DNA of 62,035 nt, from positions 1 through 62,035 of the forward strand of contig NZ_FXTK01000022.1 in assembly GCF_900182695.1 (NCBI RefSeq). The letters are read 5' to 3'. The DNA is from Paracoccus laeviglucosivorans. Its GTDB lineage: Bacteria; Pseudomonadota; Alphaproteobacteria; Rhodobacterales; Rhodobacteraceae. The notes under the pieces are model-generated. The model worked only from the letters and a program-made list of their open reading frames with translations, made no database searches and was not told the DNA's origin. Positions 42,911-53,841 of the stretch are shown one piece after another. Numbering within the stretch: the stretch's first letter is position 1; each line of letters starts with the position of its first letter. Both the position numbers and the translations under genes were made by a program.

Positions 42911-43345
42911 TCACCATCTGGCAAGCGCGTCTTCGTCATCGGGTCTGGCCGCGACCCATTCGCCGGGACCGTCGGGGCCGATCTCGCGCTTCCAGAAGGG
43001 GGCGCGGGATTTCAGCCAGTCCATCAGGTATTCCGCCGCGTCGAACGCCGCCTTGCGATGGCGCGCGGCGGTGGCGACCATCATGATGGGTTCGCCCACG
43101 GACAGGATCCCGTGACGATGCACGATCCGCCAGTCTGTCAGGTCGAAACGCTGCGCCGCAGCCGCACCGAAGGCGGTCAGCGCCTTTTCGGTCATGCCGG
43201 GATAATGTTCGATCTCCAGCGCGGTCAGCCGCCCGTCCTCGCTGCGCACAAGGCCCGAGAATGTCACCACCGCGCCGGCATCCGCACCAAAGCCCCGAAG
43301 TTCGGCCCCGATGTCGAATGGCTCGGACTGGACCCGCGCCGACAT
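42911..43345 (-). CDS. moaE: Molybdopterin synthase catalytic subunit MoaE
   Basis: 144 aa. It has VVTFSGLVRSEDG, ALEIEHYPGMTEKAL, IVHRHGILSVGEPIMMVA and the conserved lysine stretch SRAPFWKREIGPDG. It forms the heterotetramer with MoaD that inserts two sulfurs into cPMP to give molybdopterin. The gene starts one base after the moaD stop codon. Confidence 0.94.
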   Translation of the reverse strand: MSARVQSEPFDIGAELRGFGADAGAVVTFSGLVRSEDGRLTALEIEHYPGMTEKALTAFGAAAAQRFDLTDWRIVHRHGILSVGEPIMMVATAARHRKAAFDAAEYLMDWLKSRAPFWKREIGPDGPGEWVAARPDDEDALARW

Positions 43346-43346
43346 C

Positions 43347-43598
43347 TCAGCCCCCGGTCATCGGCGGGAACAGCGCCACTTCGCGGGCATGGCCCAGGGG
43401 GGCGTCCAGATCGGTCAATTCCTGATCGACGGCGATGCGTACCGCGCTCAGGTCCGACAGCGCGGCTGCGTGCCATTCGTCCATCGCGGCAAGCTGGGCG
43501 ATCAGGTCGCGCACCGTCGCGGCATCGGTCTGCACCGTTTCGCGCGGCACGCCGATGCGTTCGCGCAGCCATGCGAAATACAGAACCTCAACGGCCAT
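43347..43598 (-). CDS. moaD: Molybdopterin synthase sulfur carrier subunit MoaD
   Basis: 83 aa from the ATG at 43598; a GTG at 43607 would add three residues. Ubiquitin-like protein ending ALFPPMTGG, the C-terminal Gly-Gly that is adenylated and thiocarboxylated by MoeB. Overlaps the 3' end of pgsA by 11 bases and is coupled to moaE, so pgsA-moaD-moaE form one transcript. Confidence 0.92.
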   Translation of the reverse strand: MAVEVLYFAWLRERIGVPRETVQTDAATVRDLIAQLAAMDEWHAAALSDLSAVRIAVDQELTDLDAPLGHAREVALFPPMTGG

Positions 43599-44217
43599 CG
43601 GGTTCACGCAGGAAGGGGCGGGCCTTGTCGAAATAGTCCCAGCCGGTGATGGCGGTCAGGATGGCGGCGACCCAGATCAGCAAAAGCCCAAGCTGCGTAG
43701 CCAGATCGGACCAGCTGTCCGACCAGGGCAGGCTGGTTTCGCCGACCAGCGGAGGGTGGCCCACCTCGTAATATTTCAGCCCCGTGCCAAGGAACAGGAT
43801 CGCGATGGCGACCATCTGGGCCGTGGTTTTCCACTTTGCCAGCTTCGTCACCTTCAGCAGCCGCGACTGGTCGCCCAGAAATTCGCGCAGCCCGGATACA
43901 AAGACTTCGCGGAACAGGATGACCGTCGCAGGCAGGATCAGCCAAGGGTTCATGCCGGAATAGCCGGTGATGACGACCAGTGCGATGATCACCATCGCCT
44001 TGTCCGCGATCGGGTCCATGGCGGCGCCAAAGCGGCTTTCCTGTCCCCACGCGCGCGCCAGATAACCGTCGAACCAGTCGGTCACGGCCGCGATCAGAAA
44101 CAGCGCCAGCGCCGCAAAATCCGCAAAAGGCCGGCTGAGGAAAAAGAACATCAGCGGCACAAGGGGCGCGGCCACAAGCCGCAGAACAGTCAAAAGATTG
44201 GGCAGGGTCCAGCGCAT
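43588..44217 (-). CDS. pgsA: CDP-diacylglycerol-glycerol-3-phosphate 3-phosphatidyltransferase
   Basis: 209 aa from the ATG at 44217 (MRWTLPNLLTVLRL); the longer frame to 44268 has an unlikely Arg/Pro-rich leader. The CDP-alcohol phosphotransferase motif D-G-x2-A-R-x8-G-x3-D-x3-D is present as DWFDGYLARAWGQESRFG followed by AAMDPIADK. Several membrane helices. Makes phosphatidylglycerol phosphate in the inner membrane. Confidence 0.93.
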   Translation of the reverse strand: MRWTLPNLLTVLRLVAAPLVPLMFFFLSRPFADFAALALFLIAAVTDWFDGYLARAWGQESRFGAAMDPIADKAMVIIALVVITGYSGMNPWLILPATVILFREVFVSGLREFLGDQSRLLKVTKLAKWKTTAQMVAIAILFLGTGLKYYEVGHPPLVGETSLPWSDSWSDLATQLGLLLIWVAAILTAITGWDYFDKARPFLREPDGR

Positions 44218-44317
44218 GTCGCGCAATCTAGGACTTTGCCGCGGCGGGGGGAAGGGGGCGCGCGTCACTCAATCAGACGGGTTGCCATTGGCGGGTGTCT
44301 GGGTTACGCAGTCAGAA

Positions 44318-44329
44318 ATGTAATAACAT
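44318..44329. promoter_or_regulatory. Zur-box-like palindrome upstream of zinT
   Basis: ATGTAATAACAT, within GAAATGTAATAACATATC, differs in one base from the perfect palindrome ATGTTATAACAT, the core of alphaproteobacterial Zur sites. It lies 22 bases before the zinT start, where bound Zur would block transcription when zinc is sufficient. Confidence 0.7.
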
Positions 44330-44350
44330 ATCAAATACGAGGGGCTGATG

Positions 44351-45016
44351 ATGAAAACCCGGATTGGCGCGATCCTGCTTGGGGGGATGATTCTTGCCGC
44401 TGGTCAGGCGATGGCGCATGACTCGCATTCCCATGACCACGGCCACGATCACGGCCATGACCACGCACATGCGCCGGTGGATAAGGCGGTCTATGACGGC
44501 TATTTCGAAGATGCGCAGGTCAAGGACCGGCCCCTGTCGGATTACGAAGGCGATTGGCAATCGGTCTATCCGCTGTTGCAGGACGGCACGCTGGACCCGG
44601 TGATGGTCCACAAGGCGGAATCCGGCGACAAGACCGCCGAGGAATACCGCGCCTATTACGAGACCGGCTACGAGACCGATGTCCACAGCATCGAAATCCA
44701 TGGCAATGAAATCACCTTCCATGACAAGCAGGACGAGATCCGCGCCGAATATAAAAGCGACGGCCATGAAATCCTGACCTATGCCAAGGGCAATCGCGGC
44801 GTCCGCTTCATCTTCCGCAAGTCGGGCGGCGACGATGCGGCCCCCAGGTTCATCCAGTTCAGCGACCACGGTATCGCGCCGGGCAAGGCGTGGCATTACC
44901 ACCTGTATTTCGGCAATGACCGCGACGCGCTGCTGAAGGAAGTGACGAATTGGCCGACCTATTATCCTGCGCAGATGACCGGCGCGCAGGTGGCCGAGGA
45001 AATGATCGCACATTGA
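44351..45016 (+). CDS. zinT: ZinT family periplasmic zinc-binding protein
   Basis: 221 aa from ATG 44351 (GAGGGG SD six bases upstream; ATG 44348 is too close). Signal peptide MKTRIGAILLGGMILAAGQAMA, then a His/Asp-rich segment HDSHSHDHGHDHGHDHAHA, then the calycin-like ZinT domain (YFEDAQVKDRPLSDYEGDWQ, FHDKQDEIRAEYK, ...PRFIQFSDHGIAP, AWHYHLYFGND). Delivers Zn2+ to the ZnuABC importer and is expressed under zinc shortage. Single gene with its own terminator. Confidence 0.94.
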   Translation: MKTRIGAILLGGMILAAGQAMAHDSHSHDHGHDHGHDHAHAPVDKAVYDGYFEDAQVKDRPLSDYEGDWQSVYPLLQDGTLDPVMVHKAESGDKTAEEYRAYYETGYETDVHSIEIHGNEITFHDKQDEIRAEYKSDGHEILTYAKGNRGVRFIFRKSGGDDAAPRFIQFSDHGIAPGKAWHYHLYFGNDRDALLKEVTNWPTYYPAQMTGAQVAEEMIAH

Positions 45017-45022
45017 CGGATC

Positions 45023-45045
45023 GGGGCGGCTGGGCCGCCCCTTTT
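45023..45045 (+). terminator. Rho-independent terminator of zinT
   Basis: GGGGCGGC-TGG-GCCGCCCC, an eight-pair stem with three-base loop followed by TTTT, six bases after the zinT stop codon. Confidence 0.85.
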
Positions 45046-45056
45046 CCCTGCCGGGA

Positions 45057-45957
45057 TCATTCTGTCCAGCGCGCGGCCTTGGGCAGGGGGTGTTCGGTGA
45101 TCGCATAAAGCTGCAGGATGTCGTCGCGCCCCATGAACATGACCTGCGACCGGCGCGAGGCATCCAACCGCGCCCCCAGCCAGTTCCGGGCCTGCTTGGT
45201 GATCTCTCCGCCGGCCACGACGAAGGCGTGATCGACCAGCACGCGCCGATTCAACTCTGGGTCGAATATCTCATGCCCCAGCATCATCAGCGCCTGATTC
45301 AGAACCTCGCCAATGTTGCTGGCACCGCGACGGCTGTTGCCTGCGGCATCGATGCGGCCCTTTTTCGCCTGAATGCCGAAATACAGCACATGCAGCGTCG
45401 GCAGGGTCAGCTTCATCCACACGTCCTTGCCATATTCCAGAGCCTTCGCGATGTCCGGTCGCCGTCACGCGCTGAAAGCCAAGATGGCGAAAGATCGGCA
45501 GCAGCACCGTTTCAATAAATTCATCTTCGGAACAGCGGTCCAGATAATCGGCCAGTTGATCCAGTTGCTGCAATTGGGGCGCGTCCATGCAGCGCAAATG
45601 CGGCACACCTGCGGCGTCATAGCTTGCCACCCAGCCTTCGGTTTGCAGAACGGCATTCAATGCGGCCAGCGCGGCGCTGCGGTCGGGGTCGTCCGGTTCT
45701 GCCTCGGCCCGGTCAAGCAGGTTGCGCAGGATGCTGGCAAAGGCGTCGGGCAGCAGATCGGGGCGGGTCTGCGCCGCCAGAACCTCGGTCAGGCGCCGCG
45801 CCACCCAGTCGCGCCGGGTGCGGCCGTCATGGCGCAGGTCCAGTCCACAATCCTCAAAGAACTCCGTGATCAGCCGCCCCGTCCGATAGGGGAAGTGATC
45901 GACGTTGCCGCAGATCATGTCGGCGATCGCCCGGATGTTTCGATTCTTCCACCGCAT
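45057..45957 (-). pseudogene. Frameshifted PD-(D/E)XK nuclease (restriction-endonuclease-like) gene
   Basis: Two overlapping frames together encode one protein of ~300 aa. The first part (ATG 45957, to about 45445) starts MRWKNRNIRAIADMICGN and reaches FIETVLLPIFRHLGFQRVTA. The second (from about 45445 to 45057) gives DIAKALEYGKDVWMKLTL, then HVLYFGIQAKKGRIDAAG. EYGKD and IQAKK look like the D...(E/Q)-x-K active site of Mrr-type restriction nucleases. The joint lies at TGHRE/DIAKA near 45445-45455: an original GACATCGCGACATCGCG with one of two 8-base copies lost would explain the shift. The gene is probably inactive, or it may be a sequencing error. Confidence 0.7.
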
Positions 45958-46004
45958 GAATGGAACATAACAAGAACAAACGTCCATCACAACGCGCGCG
46001 TGTG

Positions 46005-47876
46005 TCAGGATTTATGGAAGTGGTCCACGATCTTTTGCGCGATGGATTCGCTGATGCCTTCGACGGCGACCAGATCGGCAAGACCGGCGCGGCTGACGGC
46101 CTTGGCGCTGCCGAAATGCGCCAGCAGGGCGCGCTTGCGGGCCGCACCAATGCCGGTGATTTCATCCAATGGGTTTGCCATCGTGGCCTTGGCGCGTTTG
46201 GCGCGATGCGTGCCGATGGCCCAGCGATGTGCTTCGTCCCGCAGCCGCTGGATGAAATACAGCACTGGATCGTTCATGCGCAGCGCAAAGGGGCGTTCGC
46301 CGTGGCGGTGGAATTCTTCCTTGCCGTGGTCGCGGTCCTGACCCTTGGCGACGCCGATCATGGGAATATCCTCGACGCCCAGTTCGGCCAGAATCTCATG
46401 CACGGCGCTGACTTGCCCCGCGCCGCCATCAATCAGCAAAAGGTCCGGCCATGTATCGGTCTGGCGGTCGGGATCCTCTTTCAGCAGGCGGGAAAAGCGG
46501 CGGGTCAGCACTTCCTTCATCATGCCGAAATCGTCGCCGGGGGTGATCTCGGTGCCTTTGATGTTGAACTTGCGATACTGGCTTTTGATCCAGCCTTCGG
46601 CCCCGGCCACGACCATGCCGCCCACGGCGTTGGTGCCCTGGATGTGGCTGTTGTCGTAGACCTCGATCCGCTGAGGTGTGGCGGGCAGATCGAACGCCTC
46701 GGCCAGCCCCTCCAGCAGGCGGGCCTGCGCGGCGCTTTCCGACATGCGGCGGGCCAGACTTTCGCGGGCGTTGCGCAGGGCGTTTTCCACAAGCTCGGCC
46801 TTTTCGCCGCGCTGGGGCACGCCAAGGACGACCTTGCGACCGGCTTTTTCGGTCAGCGCCTCGGTCATCAGATCGGGATCTTCGATACCGTGCGACAGCA
46901 GGATCATGCGCGGCGGCACCTTGCCGTCATAGAACTGCGCTATGAAAGCCTGCATTACCTCATCCACGGATTCCACGCCGTTCAGCTTGGGATAGAAATC
47001 GCGGTTGCCCCAGCTTTGATTGCCGCGGATGAAAAACACCTGCACGCAGGCCTGTCCGCCTTCCATGTGCAGGGCGATCACGTCGGCTTCGGGAACGCCG
47101 CGCGGGTTGATGGCCTGCACCGATTGCACGGCGGTCAAAGCCTTGATGCGGTCGCGCAGCGCGGCGGCGCGTTCATATTCCATCGCCTCGGCTGCCTCGG
47201 CCATCTCACGCGCAAGATTGGCCTGAACGGCGGTCGATTTTCCCTGAAGGAAACGTTCAGCATCCAGCACCAGCGCGTTGTAATCGGCCTGCTCGACCCG
47301 ACCCACGCAGGGCGCGCTGCACCGCTTGATCTGGAACAGCAGGCAGGGCCGCGTGCGGCTGGAAAAGGTGGCGTCGGTGCAGGACCGCAGCAGAAATACC
47401 CGCTGCAACTGGTTCAGCGTGCGATTGACCGCGCCCGCGCTGGCAAAGGGGCCGTAATAGTCGCCCTTTTCCGATTTCGCGCCGCGATGCTTTTTGATCT
47501 GGGCAAAGGGATGCGACTTGGCGACCAGAATGTTCGGAAACGATTTGTCGTCACGCAGCAGCACGTTGTAGCGCGGCTTGAGCTGCTTGATCAGGTTCTG
47601 CTCCAGCAGCAGCGCCTCGGTCTCGGTGCGCGTGGTCAGAAACATCATCGAGCAGGTTTCGCGGATCATCCGGGCGATCCGTCCCGAATGGCCACTGCCG
47701 CGCGCATAGTTCGATACCCGCGCCCGCAGGTTGCGCGCCTTGCCGACGTAAAGCACCGCCCCCTGATGATCCAGCATCCGATAAACCCCCGGCGATGCGT
47801 CGAGTGTTTTCAGGTAGTCCTGAATCAGCGGCTGGCCGGTCTTGGCTGGCGGGGTCGGATGGGTCGAATCGGTCAT
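46005..47876 (-). CDS. uvrC: Excinuclease ABC subunit C
   Basis: 623 aa from ATG 47876. GIY-YIG domain at the N-terminus ([20 protein letters not shown]), UVR motif around residue 215-250 ([21 protein letters not shown]), the RNase H-like endonuclease ([18 protein letters not shown], ...[27 protein letters not shown]) and a C-terminal double HhH ([20 protein letters not shown]). Makes both incisions in nucleotide excision repair. The frame runs on to 48032, but that leader has no similarity. No LexA-type GTTC-N7-GTTC was seen upstream. Confidence 0.95.
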   Translation of the reverse strand: MTDSTHPTPPAKTGQPLIQDYLKTLDASPGVYRMLDHQGAVLYVGKARNLRARVSNYARGSGHSGRIARMIRETCSMMFLTTRTETEALLLEQNLIKQLKPRYNVLLRDDKSFPNILVAKSHPFAQIKKHRGAKSEKGDYYGPFASAGAVNRTLNQLQRVFLLRSCTDATFSSRTRPCLLFQIKRCSAPCVGRVEQADYNALVLDAERFLQGKSTAVQANLAREMAEAAEAMEYERAAALRDRIKALTAVQSVQAINPRGVPEADVIALHMEGGQACVQVFFIRGNQSWGNRDFYPKLNGVESVDEVMQAFIAQFYDGKVPPRMILLSHGIEDPDLMTEALTEKAGRKVVLGVPQRGEKAELVENALRNARESLARRMSESAAQARLLEGLAEAFDLPATPQRIEVYDNSHIQGTNAVGGMVVAGAEGWIKSQYRKFNIKGTEITPGDDFGMMKEVLTRRFSRLLKEDPDRQTDTWPDLLLIDGGAGQVSAVHEILAELGVEDIPMIGVAKGQDRDHGKEEFHRHGERPFALRMNDPVLYFIQRLRDEAHRWAIGTHRAKRAKATMANPLDEITGIGAARKRALLAHFGSAKAVSRAGLADLVAVEGISESIAQKIVDHFHKS

Positions 47877-48274
47877 GACGTCAAGGAAAGTGATTCTGAT
47901 TGGCGGCTGCAAGTTTCCATGTCCAAGATCAAGGTGAATCCTGTCCACGGAATCTGGGGATAACTCTGTGAGTCTCCTGTTGGGACAACATGCTTCTGCC
48001 AGCGTTTGTTGAGGTTTCGTTGACCTGCACAAAAAATGCGCAGTATTTTAGGGCATTGATTTCTAATGTTATTTTTTATCCCTGCAACAATCCCATGAAT
48101 TTGCTGGCAGAATCGTGAATGAATTGCGACGAAGCCTGTCAAGGTGGACAACTTGTCGCTGGCTTGCCTAATCAATGCTCAGCCCCATCGTGTTTCCACC
48201 ACGGCTGATGCTAACCGCCGGCCCCGCGAATCGTCATTTCGGTCGCAATTTCAGCTCGGCGGCGCATCTTGGGA
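47877..48274. other. AT-rich intergenic region upstream of uvrC; no gene recognised
   Basis: About 400 bases, AT-richer than the surroundings, including runs such as TTATTTTTTATC near 48070. On the minus strand TTGACAGG near 48140 resembles a -35 box, but no good -10 follows at the right distance. No tRNA, no T-loop motif and no ORF with coding character were found. It may hold the uvrC promoter and perhaps a small RNA. Confidence 0.4.
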
Positions 48275-48385
48275 TCAGGGCCAGCGGATGCCCAGCAGTT
48301 TCGCGATCAGTTTGCGCATACCCGGTCCGGCGACCAGCGCCAGCGCAATCAGGATCAGCAGGCAAAGAATGACGGTCTTGATCAT
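48275..48385 (-). CDS. 36-aa membrane protein coupled to the S49 peptidase
   Basis: ATG 48385 to TGA 48275 encodes 36 residues: MIKT, a hydrophobic helix of about 17 residues (VILCLLILIALALVAGPG) and a basic amphipathic tail (MRKLIAKLLGIRWP). The start overlaps the stop codon of the S49 peptidase gene as TGATG, so translation is coupled. The single span with positive tail suggests an inner-membrane small protein, perhaps an accessory subunit of the peptidase. Family not recognised. Confidence 0.65.
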   Translation of the reverse strand: MIKTVILCLLILIALALVAGPGMRKLIAKLLGIRWP

Positions 48386-49185
48386 CAGCCACCCGTGCCG
48401 AAGCGTGAAAATGCCGCGCGTTCCTGAAGGCTGTCCATCACGTCATCCGCCGACAGGCCAAAGCGTCGCAGCAGCGGCGTTTTTTGGCCATAGGTCTGGA
48501 AGCGTATATCCTTGCCGTAAAGTTCGCGCATCTTGGGGACCAGATGGGCAAGGCCATCGGCCAGCCCCAGTTCGACCGCCTGCCGTCCGGTCCAGATTTC
48601 GCCGGTGAACAGGTCGCGATCTGCGGGCAGGCGATTGCCCCGGCGGGCACGGATCTGGTTCTTGAAAGCTTCGTGGATCGGTTCCAGCAGCTTTTTCAGC
48701 CGCTCGACATCCTCGGGTTTTTCGGGGCGGAAGGGGTCCAGCATGGATTTCGACTGGCCCGCCGTGTGCACGCGCCGTTCGATCCCGTGCCGCCCGATCA
48801 GGTCGGAAAAGCCGAAACCCGCCGCAATGACGCCGATCGACCCCAGGACCGAGCTTTCATCGGCCCAGATGAAATCCGCGCTGGAGGCCAGCCAGTAGCC
48901 GCCCGATGCCGCCACATCCTCGACAAAGGCATGAACCGGCACGTCATGTTCTTCGGACAGGCGGCGGATGCGCGAACCGATCAGGCTGGACTGCACCGGA
49001 GAGCCGCCGGGCGAATTGATCGCCAGCGCCACGGCCACGGGTTTCCTGCGCTTGAAGGCGCGTTCCAGAACCGATGCCAGACCCGCATCCGACAACCCGC
49101 CACCCCCGCGCGATGACATGCCGATGGCGCCTTGCAGGCGCAGGACCGAAACGGTGGCGGGGCGGTTCAGGAACGGGATTTTCAT
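48385..49185 (-). CDS. S49 family peptidase (SppA/SohB-like)
   Basis: 266 aa from ATG 49185 (MKIPFLNRPATVSVLRLQGAI). A short S49 form: the oxyanion loop AINSPGGSPVQSSLI, the catalytic Ser in VEDVAASGGYWLAS, and a C-terminal part with NQIRARRGNRLPADRD, FTGEIWTGRQAVELGLADGL. The general-base Lys expected downstream in short SppA forms would lie in the 150-190 region. There is no clear signal peptide, only a weakly hydrophobic N-terminus, so membrane attachment may depend on the coupled 36-aa membrane protein. Digests signal-peptide remnants in the related enzymes. Confidence 0.88.
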   Translation of the reverse strand: MKIPFLNRPATVSVLRLQGAIGMSSRGGGGLSDAGLASVLERAFKRRKPVAVALAINSPGGSPVQSSLIGSRIRRLSEEHDVPVHAFVEDVAASGGYWLASSADFIWADESSVLGSIGVIAAGFGFSDLIGRHGIERRVHTAGQSKSMLDPFRPEKPEDVERLKKLLEPIHEAFKNQIRARRGNRLPADRDLFTGEIWTGRQAVELGLADGLAHLVPKMRELYGKDIRFQTYGQKTPLLRRFGLSADDVMDSLQERAAFSRFGTGG

Positions 49186-49224
49186 AATCTCGCAGATAGG
49201 TGTCGGGCGGGGTTTGGGCAAGCG

Positions 49225-50106
49225 TCAGGCCTGCGTTTTCAGGAAAGCCATCACTTCGTCGCGGTCGGGCATGGCGTCGCCCGCCCCTTCGCGCGTGACC
49301 TGCAATGCGGCGGCGGCGGCGGCATGGCGCAGCGCGGTCGGCGCATCTTCGCCCCGCGCAAGTCCGGCGGCGAACCAACCCGCAAAGCAATCGCCCGCCC
49401 CGGTCGTGTCCTTGGGGGTCACGCGAAACGCGGCCTGGCGATGGGTCGTGCCGCGGATCAGGTCGCGATATTCCGCCCCCTCGGCCCCACGGGTAATCAG
49501 CAACCCGTCGATGGGCAGGTCTTGGCCCAAGGCGGCGAACGCCTCACGCGCCTCGCCTTCGTTCACCGCAAGGACCGAGACATGCGGCAGCACCGCCCGC
49601 AGCGCGTCGATCTGGAAAGGTGCGGCGGAATAGATCACGCGCGCGCCGTTCGCGCGGGCATGGGCTGCCGCCTCGACCTGCTGGTTCGTTTCGTTCTGCA
49701 TCAGCAGGATGTCGTCCGGCCCGATCCCGGCCATGTCGCGGCTGACCAGTTCCGGGGGCAGCGCGACATTCGCTCCGCCATGAATGACGATGCAGTTTTC
49801 GGCGGCGTCATCGACCAGAATGATCGCATGTCCCGTCGGCTGCTCGGCAAGCCGCGCAATGCGGTCGGTCTGCACCCCGGCCTGCGCCAGCCGTTCCAGC
49901 ACCCATGCGTCGCCCGTGCCCATCGCACCCAGATGCACCACTTCGCCCCCGGCTTTTGCTGCGGCGATGGACTGGTTCGACCCCTTGCCGCCCATGCCCA
50001 GAGACAGCGCGTGGGAATGCAGCGTCTCTCCGGCCCGCGGCAGGGCGGTCAGGCGATACACATGGTCGATATTGATCGAGCCGAGATTATAGATCGTCAT
50101 GTTCAT
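49225..50106 (-). CDS. PfkB family sugar kinase, ribokinase-like
   Basis: 293 aa from ATG 50106; a second ATG at 50100 is possible. NLGSINIDHVYRLTALPRAGET at the N-terminus, GGKGSNQSIAAAKAG (ribokinase-type substrate binding), LLMQNETNQQVEAAA, ALGQDLPIDGLLITRGAEG, and TPKDTTGAGDCFAGWFAAG with the catalytic Asp of D-T-T-G-A-G-D. Probably phosphorylates ribose or a related sugar or nucleoside. No sugar transporter nearby. 39 bases upstream of the S49 gene on the same strand. Confidence 0.85.
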   Translation of the reverse strand: MNMTIYNLGSINIDHVYRLTALPRAGETLHSHALSLGMGGKGSNQSIAAAKAGGEVVHLGAMGTGDAWVLERLAQAGVQTDRIARLAEQPTGHAIILVDDAAENCIVIHGGANVALPPELVSRDMAGIGPDDILLMQNETNQQVEAAAHARANGARVIYSAAPFQIDALRAVLPHVSVLAVNEGEAREAFAALGQDLPIDGLLITRGAEGAEYRDLIRGTTHRQAAFRVTPKDTTGAGDCFAGWFAAGLARGEDAPTALRHAAAAAALQVTREGAGDAMPDRDEVMAFLKTQA

Positions 50107-50154
50107 CCCCGTTTCGCCGTATCTGATGCGGCCAGACAGGCTTTGTCCAGCGCC

Positions 50155-50188
50155 CACAAAAGAAAGACGCGCCCGGTCAGGGCGCGTC
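50155..50188 (-). terminator. Terminator of the petABC operon
   Basis: On the minus strand GACGCGCCC-TGACC-GGGCGCGTC is a nine-pair stem with a five-base loop, followed by TTTCTTTTGTG. It lies about 27 bases after the petC stop codon. Confidence 0.8.
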
Positions 50189-50214
50189 GATCCATTGCGG
50201 GTGATGCGGCAGGG

Positions 50215-51669
50215 TTATTCCGGCTTGCGCCCGCCCTTTTGCGGCGCCCACAGCTTTTTGTTGGTATAATAAAGCAGTGCGGCCAGCACGCCCAGCAGCA
50301 GCACGGCGACAAAGCCCACCTGCTTGCGGTCCATCATCTTCGGCTCGGCGGTCCACATCAGGAATGCGGCCACGTCGCGCGACATCTGATCGACCGTCGC
50401 CTCGGTCCCGTCCTCATAGGTCACCTGACCATCGCTGAGCGGCGGCGGCATCTTGATCCAGCCGGTCGAGAAGGCGGCGTTGTGATAGAAGGTGCTGCCC
50501 GCCTCGTCTTTTGTTTCGCCGTTATATCCGACCAGAATGGCGTGGATATATTCCGGCCCGCCTGTGCCCTTGAACAGTTGGGCGATGCCTGTGCCCAGCG
50601 GGCCATGGAACGCGGCGCGTGCCTTGGCCATCAGCGACAGGTCCGGCCCCATCCCTTCGTCAAGGATGGTGGGGAAGTGGTCGGTGGGCGCGCGGGGACG
50701 CTCCTCGCCGGTTTCTTCGTCCATGATGGTCAGGTTGCCGGCATAGGCGCGGACCTGATCTTCGGGCAGGCCGGGACCGCCCGGATCGCCCAGTGTGCGC
50801 AAGGGCACATAGCGCAGACCGTGGCAGGCCGAGCAGACCTCGGTATAGACCTGCAAGCCGCGTTGCAGCTGGAACTGGTCATAGCTGCCGAACGGACCCT
50901 CGAAGCTGAACGAGATGTCCTCGATATGCGGCGCGGCATGGGACGCGGCCTGACCTTCGGCCTCGGCATGGGCGCCTTCGGCTGTGGCGGCAGCGCCTTC
51001 GGTCGGGGCTTCGGCATCTGCGGCGGGTGCCGCAGCTTCCTCGGCTGGTGCTTCTGCAGCGGGCGTTTCCGCAGCAGGCGTTTCTGCCGGGGTTTCCGTC
51101 GCCGCAGCTTCCGGGGCAGCAGCTTCGGGGGCCGCGGGTTCGGGCGTTGCCGCTTCCGGCGCGGCTTCAGCGGCAGGTGCTTCGGCAGCGGGTGCTGCAT
51201 CAGCAGGTTCCGCCGCCGGAGCCTCGGTGGTGCTTTCCACCGGAGGTTCTGCTGAGGGTTGCGCTGCCGGGGCCTCGGCCTCGGCTTGCGCCGGTTCCTC
51301 GGTCACGGGCTGCGCGGCAGCGGGGGCCTCGGCGGGCTGCTGGGCCGGGGTTTCGGCTTCGGTCTGCGCAGATGCGGCGGGTGCGGTGCCGTAGCTGGAA
51401 CCCGCAGGTGCCGAAACGCCGGGGGCCATTGCCGGTGCCTGGCCGCCGGTGTCGGCCTGCGCAGCCTCGGGTGCGACAGCGGGGGCATCGGCGGCGGGTG
51501 CCTCGGCCTGCGCCTCGGCTGCGGGTGCGGACTGCGTCGTGTTGCCATAGCTGGAACCTGCCGGGGCAGTCACGCCGGGGGCAAGGCCGCTATCCTGCGC
51601 CATGGCCCCACCTGCGACGGCAAGGGTCAATGCCGCAACGGCCGTGAGCGGTGCGTATCTCAGGGTCAT
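50215..51669 (-). CDS. petC: Cytochrome c1 with long Ala/Pro/Glu-rich N-terminal extension
   Basis: 484 aa. A signal peptide ([24 protein letters not shown]) is followed by ~220 low-complexity residues (25-245) almost wholly of Ala, Pro, Glu, Thr and Gln. The cytochrome c1 domain then starts ([20 protein letters not shown]). Heme-binding CSACHGL is at 279-285, ...GWIKMPPPL holds the Met ligand, and a C-terminal membrane anchor ([22 protein letters not shown]) ends the protein. P. denitrificans c1 is known for such an acidic extension; this one seems longer. A motif APGV(T/S)APAGSSYG occurs twice, at residues 30-42 and 82-94. Confidence 0.96.
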   Translation of the reverse strand: MTLRYAPLTAVAALTLAVAGGAMAQDSGLAPGVTAPAGSSYGNTTQSAPAAEAQAEAPAADAPAVAPEAAQADTGGQAPAMAPGVSAPAGSSYGTAPAASAQTEAETPAQQPAEAPAAAQPVTEEPAQAEAEAPAAQPSAEPPVESTTEAPAAEPADAAPAAEAPAAEAAPEAATPEPAAPEAAAPEAAATETPAETPAAETPAAEAPAEEAAAPAADAEAPTEGAAATAEGAHAEAEGQAASHAAPHIEDISFSFEGPFGSYDQFQLQRGLQVYTEVCSACHGLRYVPLRTLGDPGGPGLPEDQVRAYAGNLTIMDEETGEERPRAPTDHFPTILDEGMGPDLSLMAKARAAFHGPLGTGIAQLFKGTGGPEYIHAILVGYNGETKDEAGSTFYHNAAFSTGWIKMPPPLSDGQVTYEDGTEATVDQMSRDVAAFLMWTAEPKMMDRKQVGFVAVLLLGVLAALLYYTNKKLWAPQKGGRKPE

Positions 51670-51681
51670 TGATGCCTCTCC

Positions 51682-53587
<1,906 letters not shown>

Positions 53588-53841
53588 GGATTCTCCTCTC
53601 CATATTATGCACCCTGGCGGGCATATGACGGAGCGGGCCGTGACAGCCTTGCACTTCCCCCTCCCTCGCAGGATTTGTAGCGATCAATTTCCTGTCAGTC
53701 CAGCTTGGGCCGGAGAGGTATGCGATGCAACCCGCCCAAGGTGTGGGATTTTGGCGTCTGCCCCATCTGTCCCCGTCTGCCCGCGATGCCGACATGAAAG
53801 TGATGCGGGAACTGCGACTTGGCCGCGCCTGCCGCAAAAAC

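Noticed and set aside
45960..47963. 667-aa open frame on the plus strand opposite uvrC
   Set aside because: It is the antisense shadow of uvrC; GC-rich third positions of the real gene keep this frame open. The encoded sequence is rich in His, Gln and Arg with no family motif.
49132..51255. 707-aa plus-strand open frame across the PfkB and petC genes
   Set aside because: It spans two real genes on the other strand and reads as Gly/Arg/Cys-rich nonsense opposite the Ala/Glu-rich extension of cytochrome c1.
53588..53841. Small ORFs on both strands between petA and radC
   Set aside because: Frames are Arg/Pro-rich without ribosome binding sites, and one overlaps the radC 3' end; the gap is better explained as the petABC promoter region.
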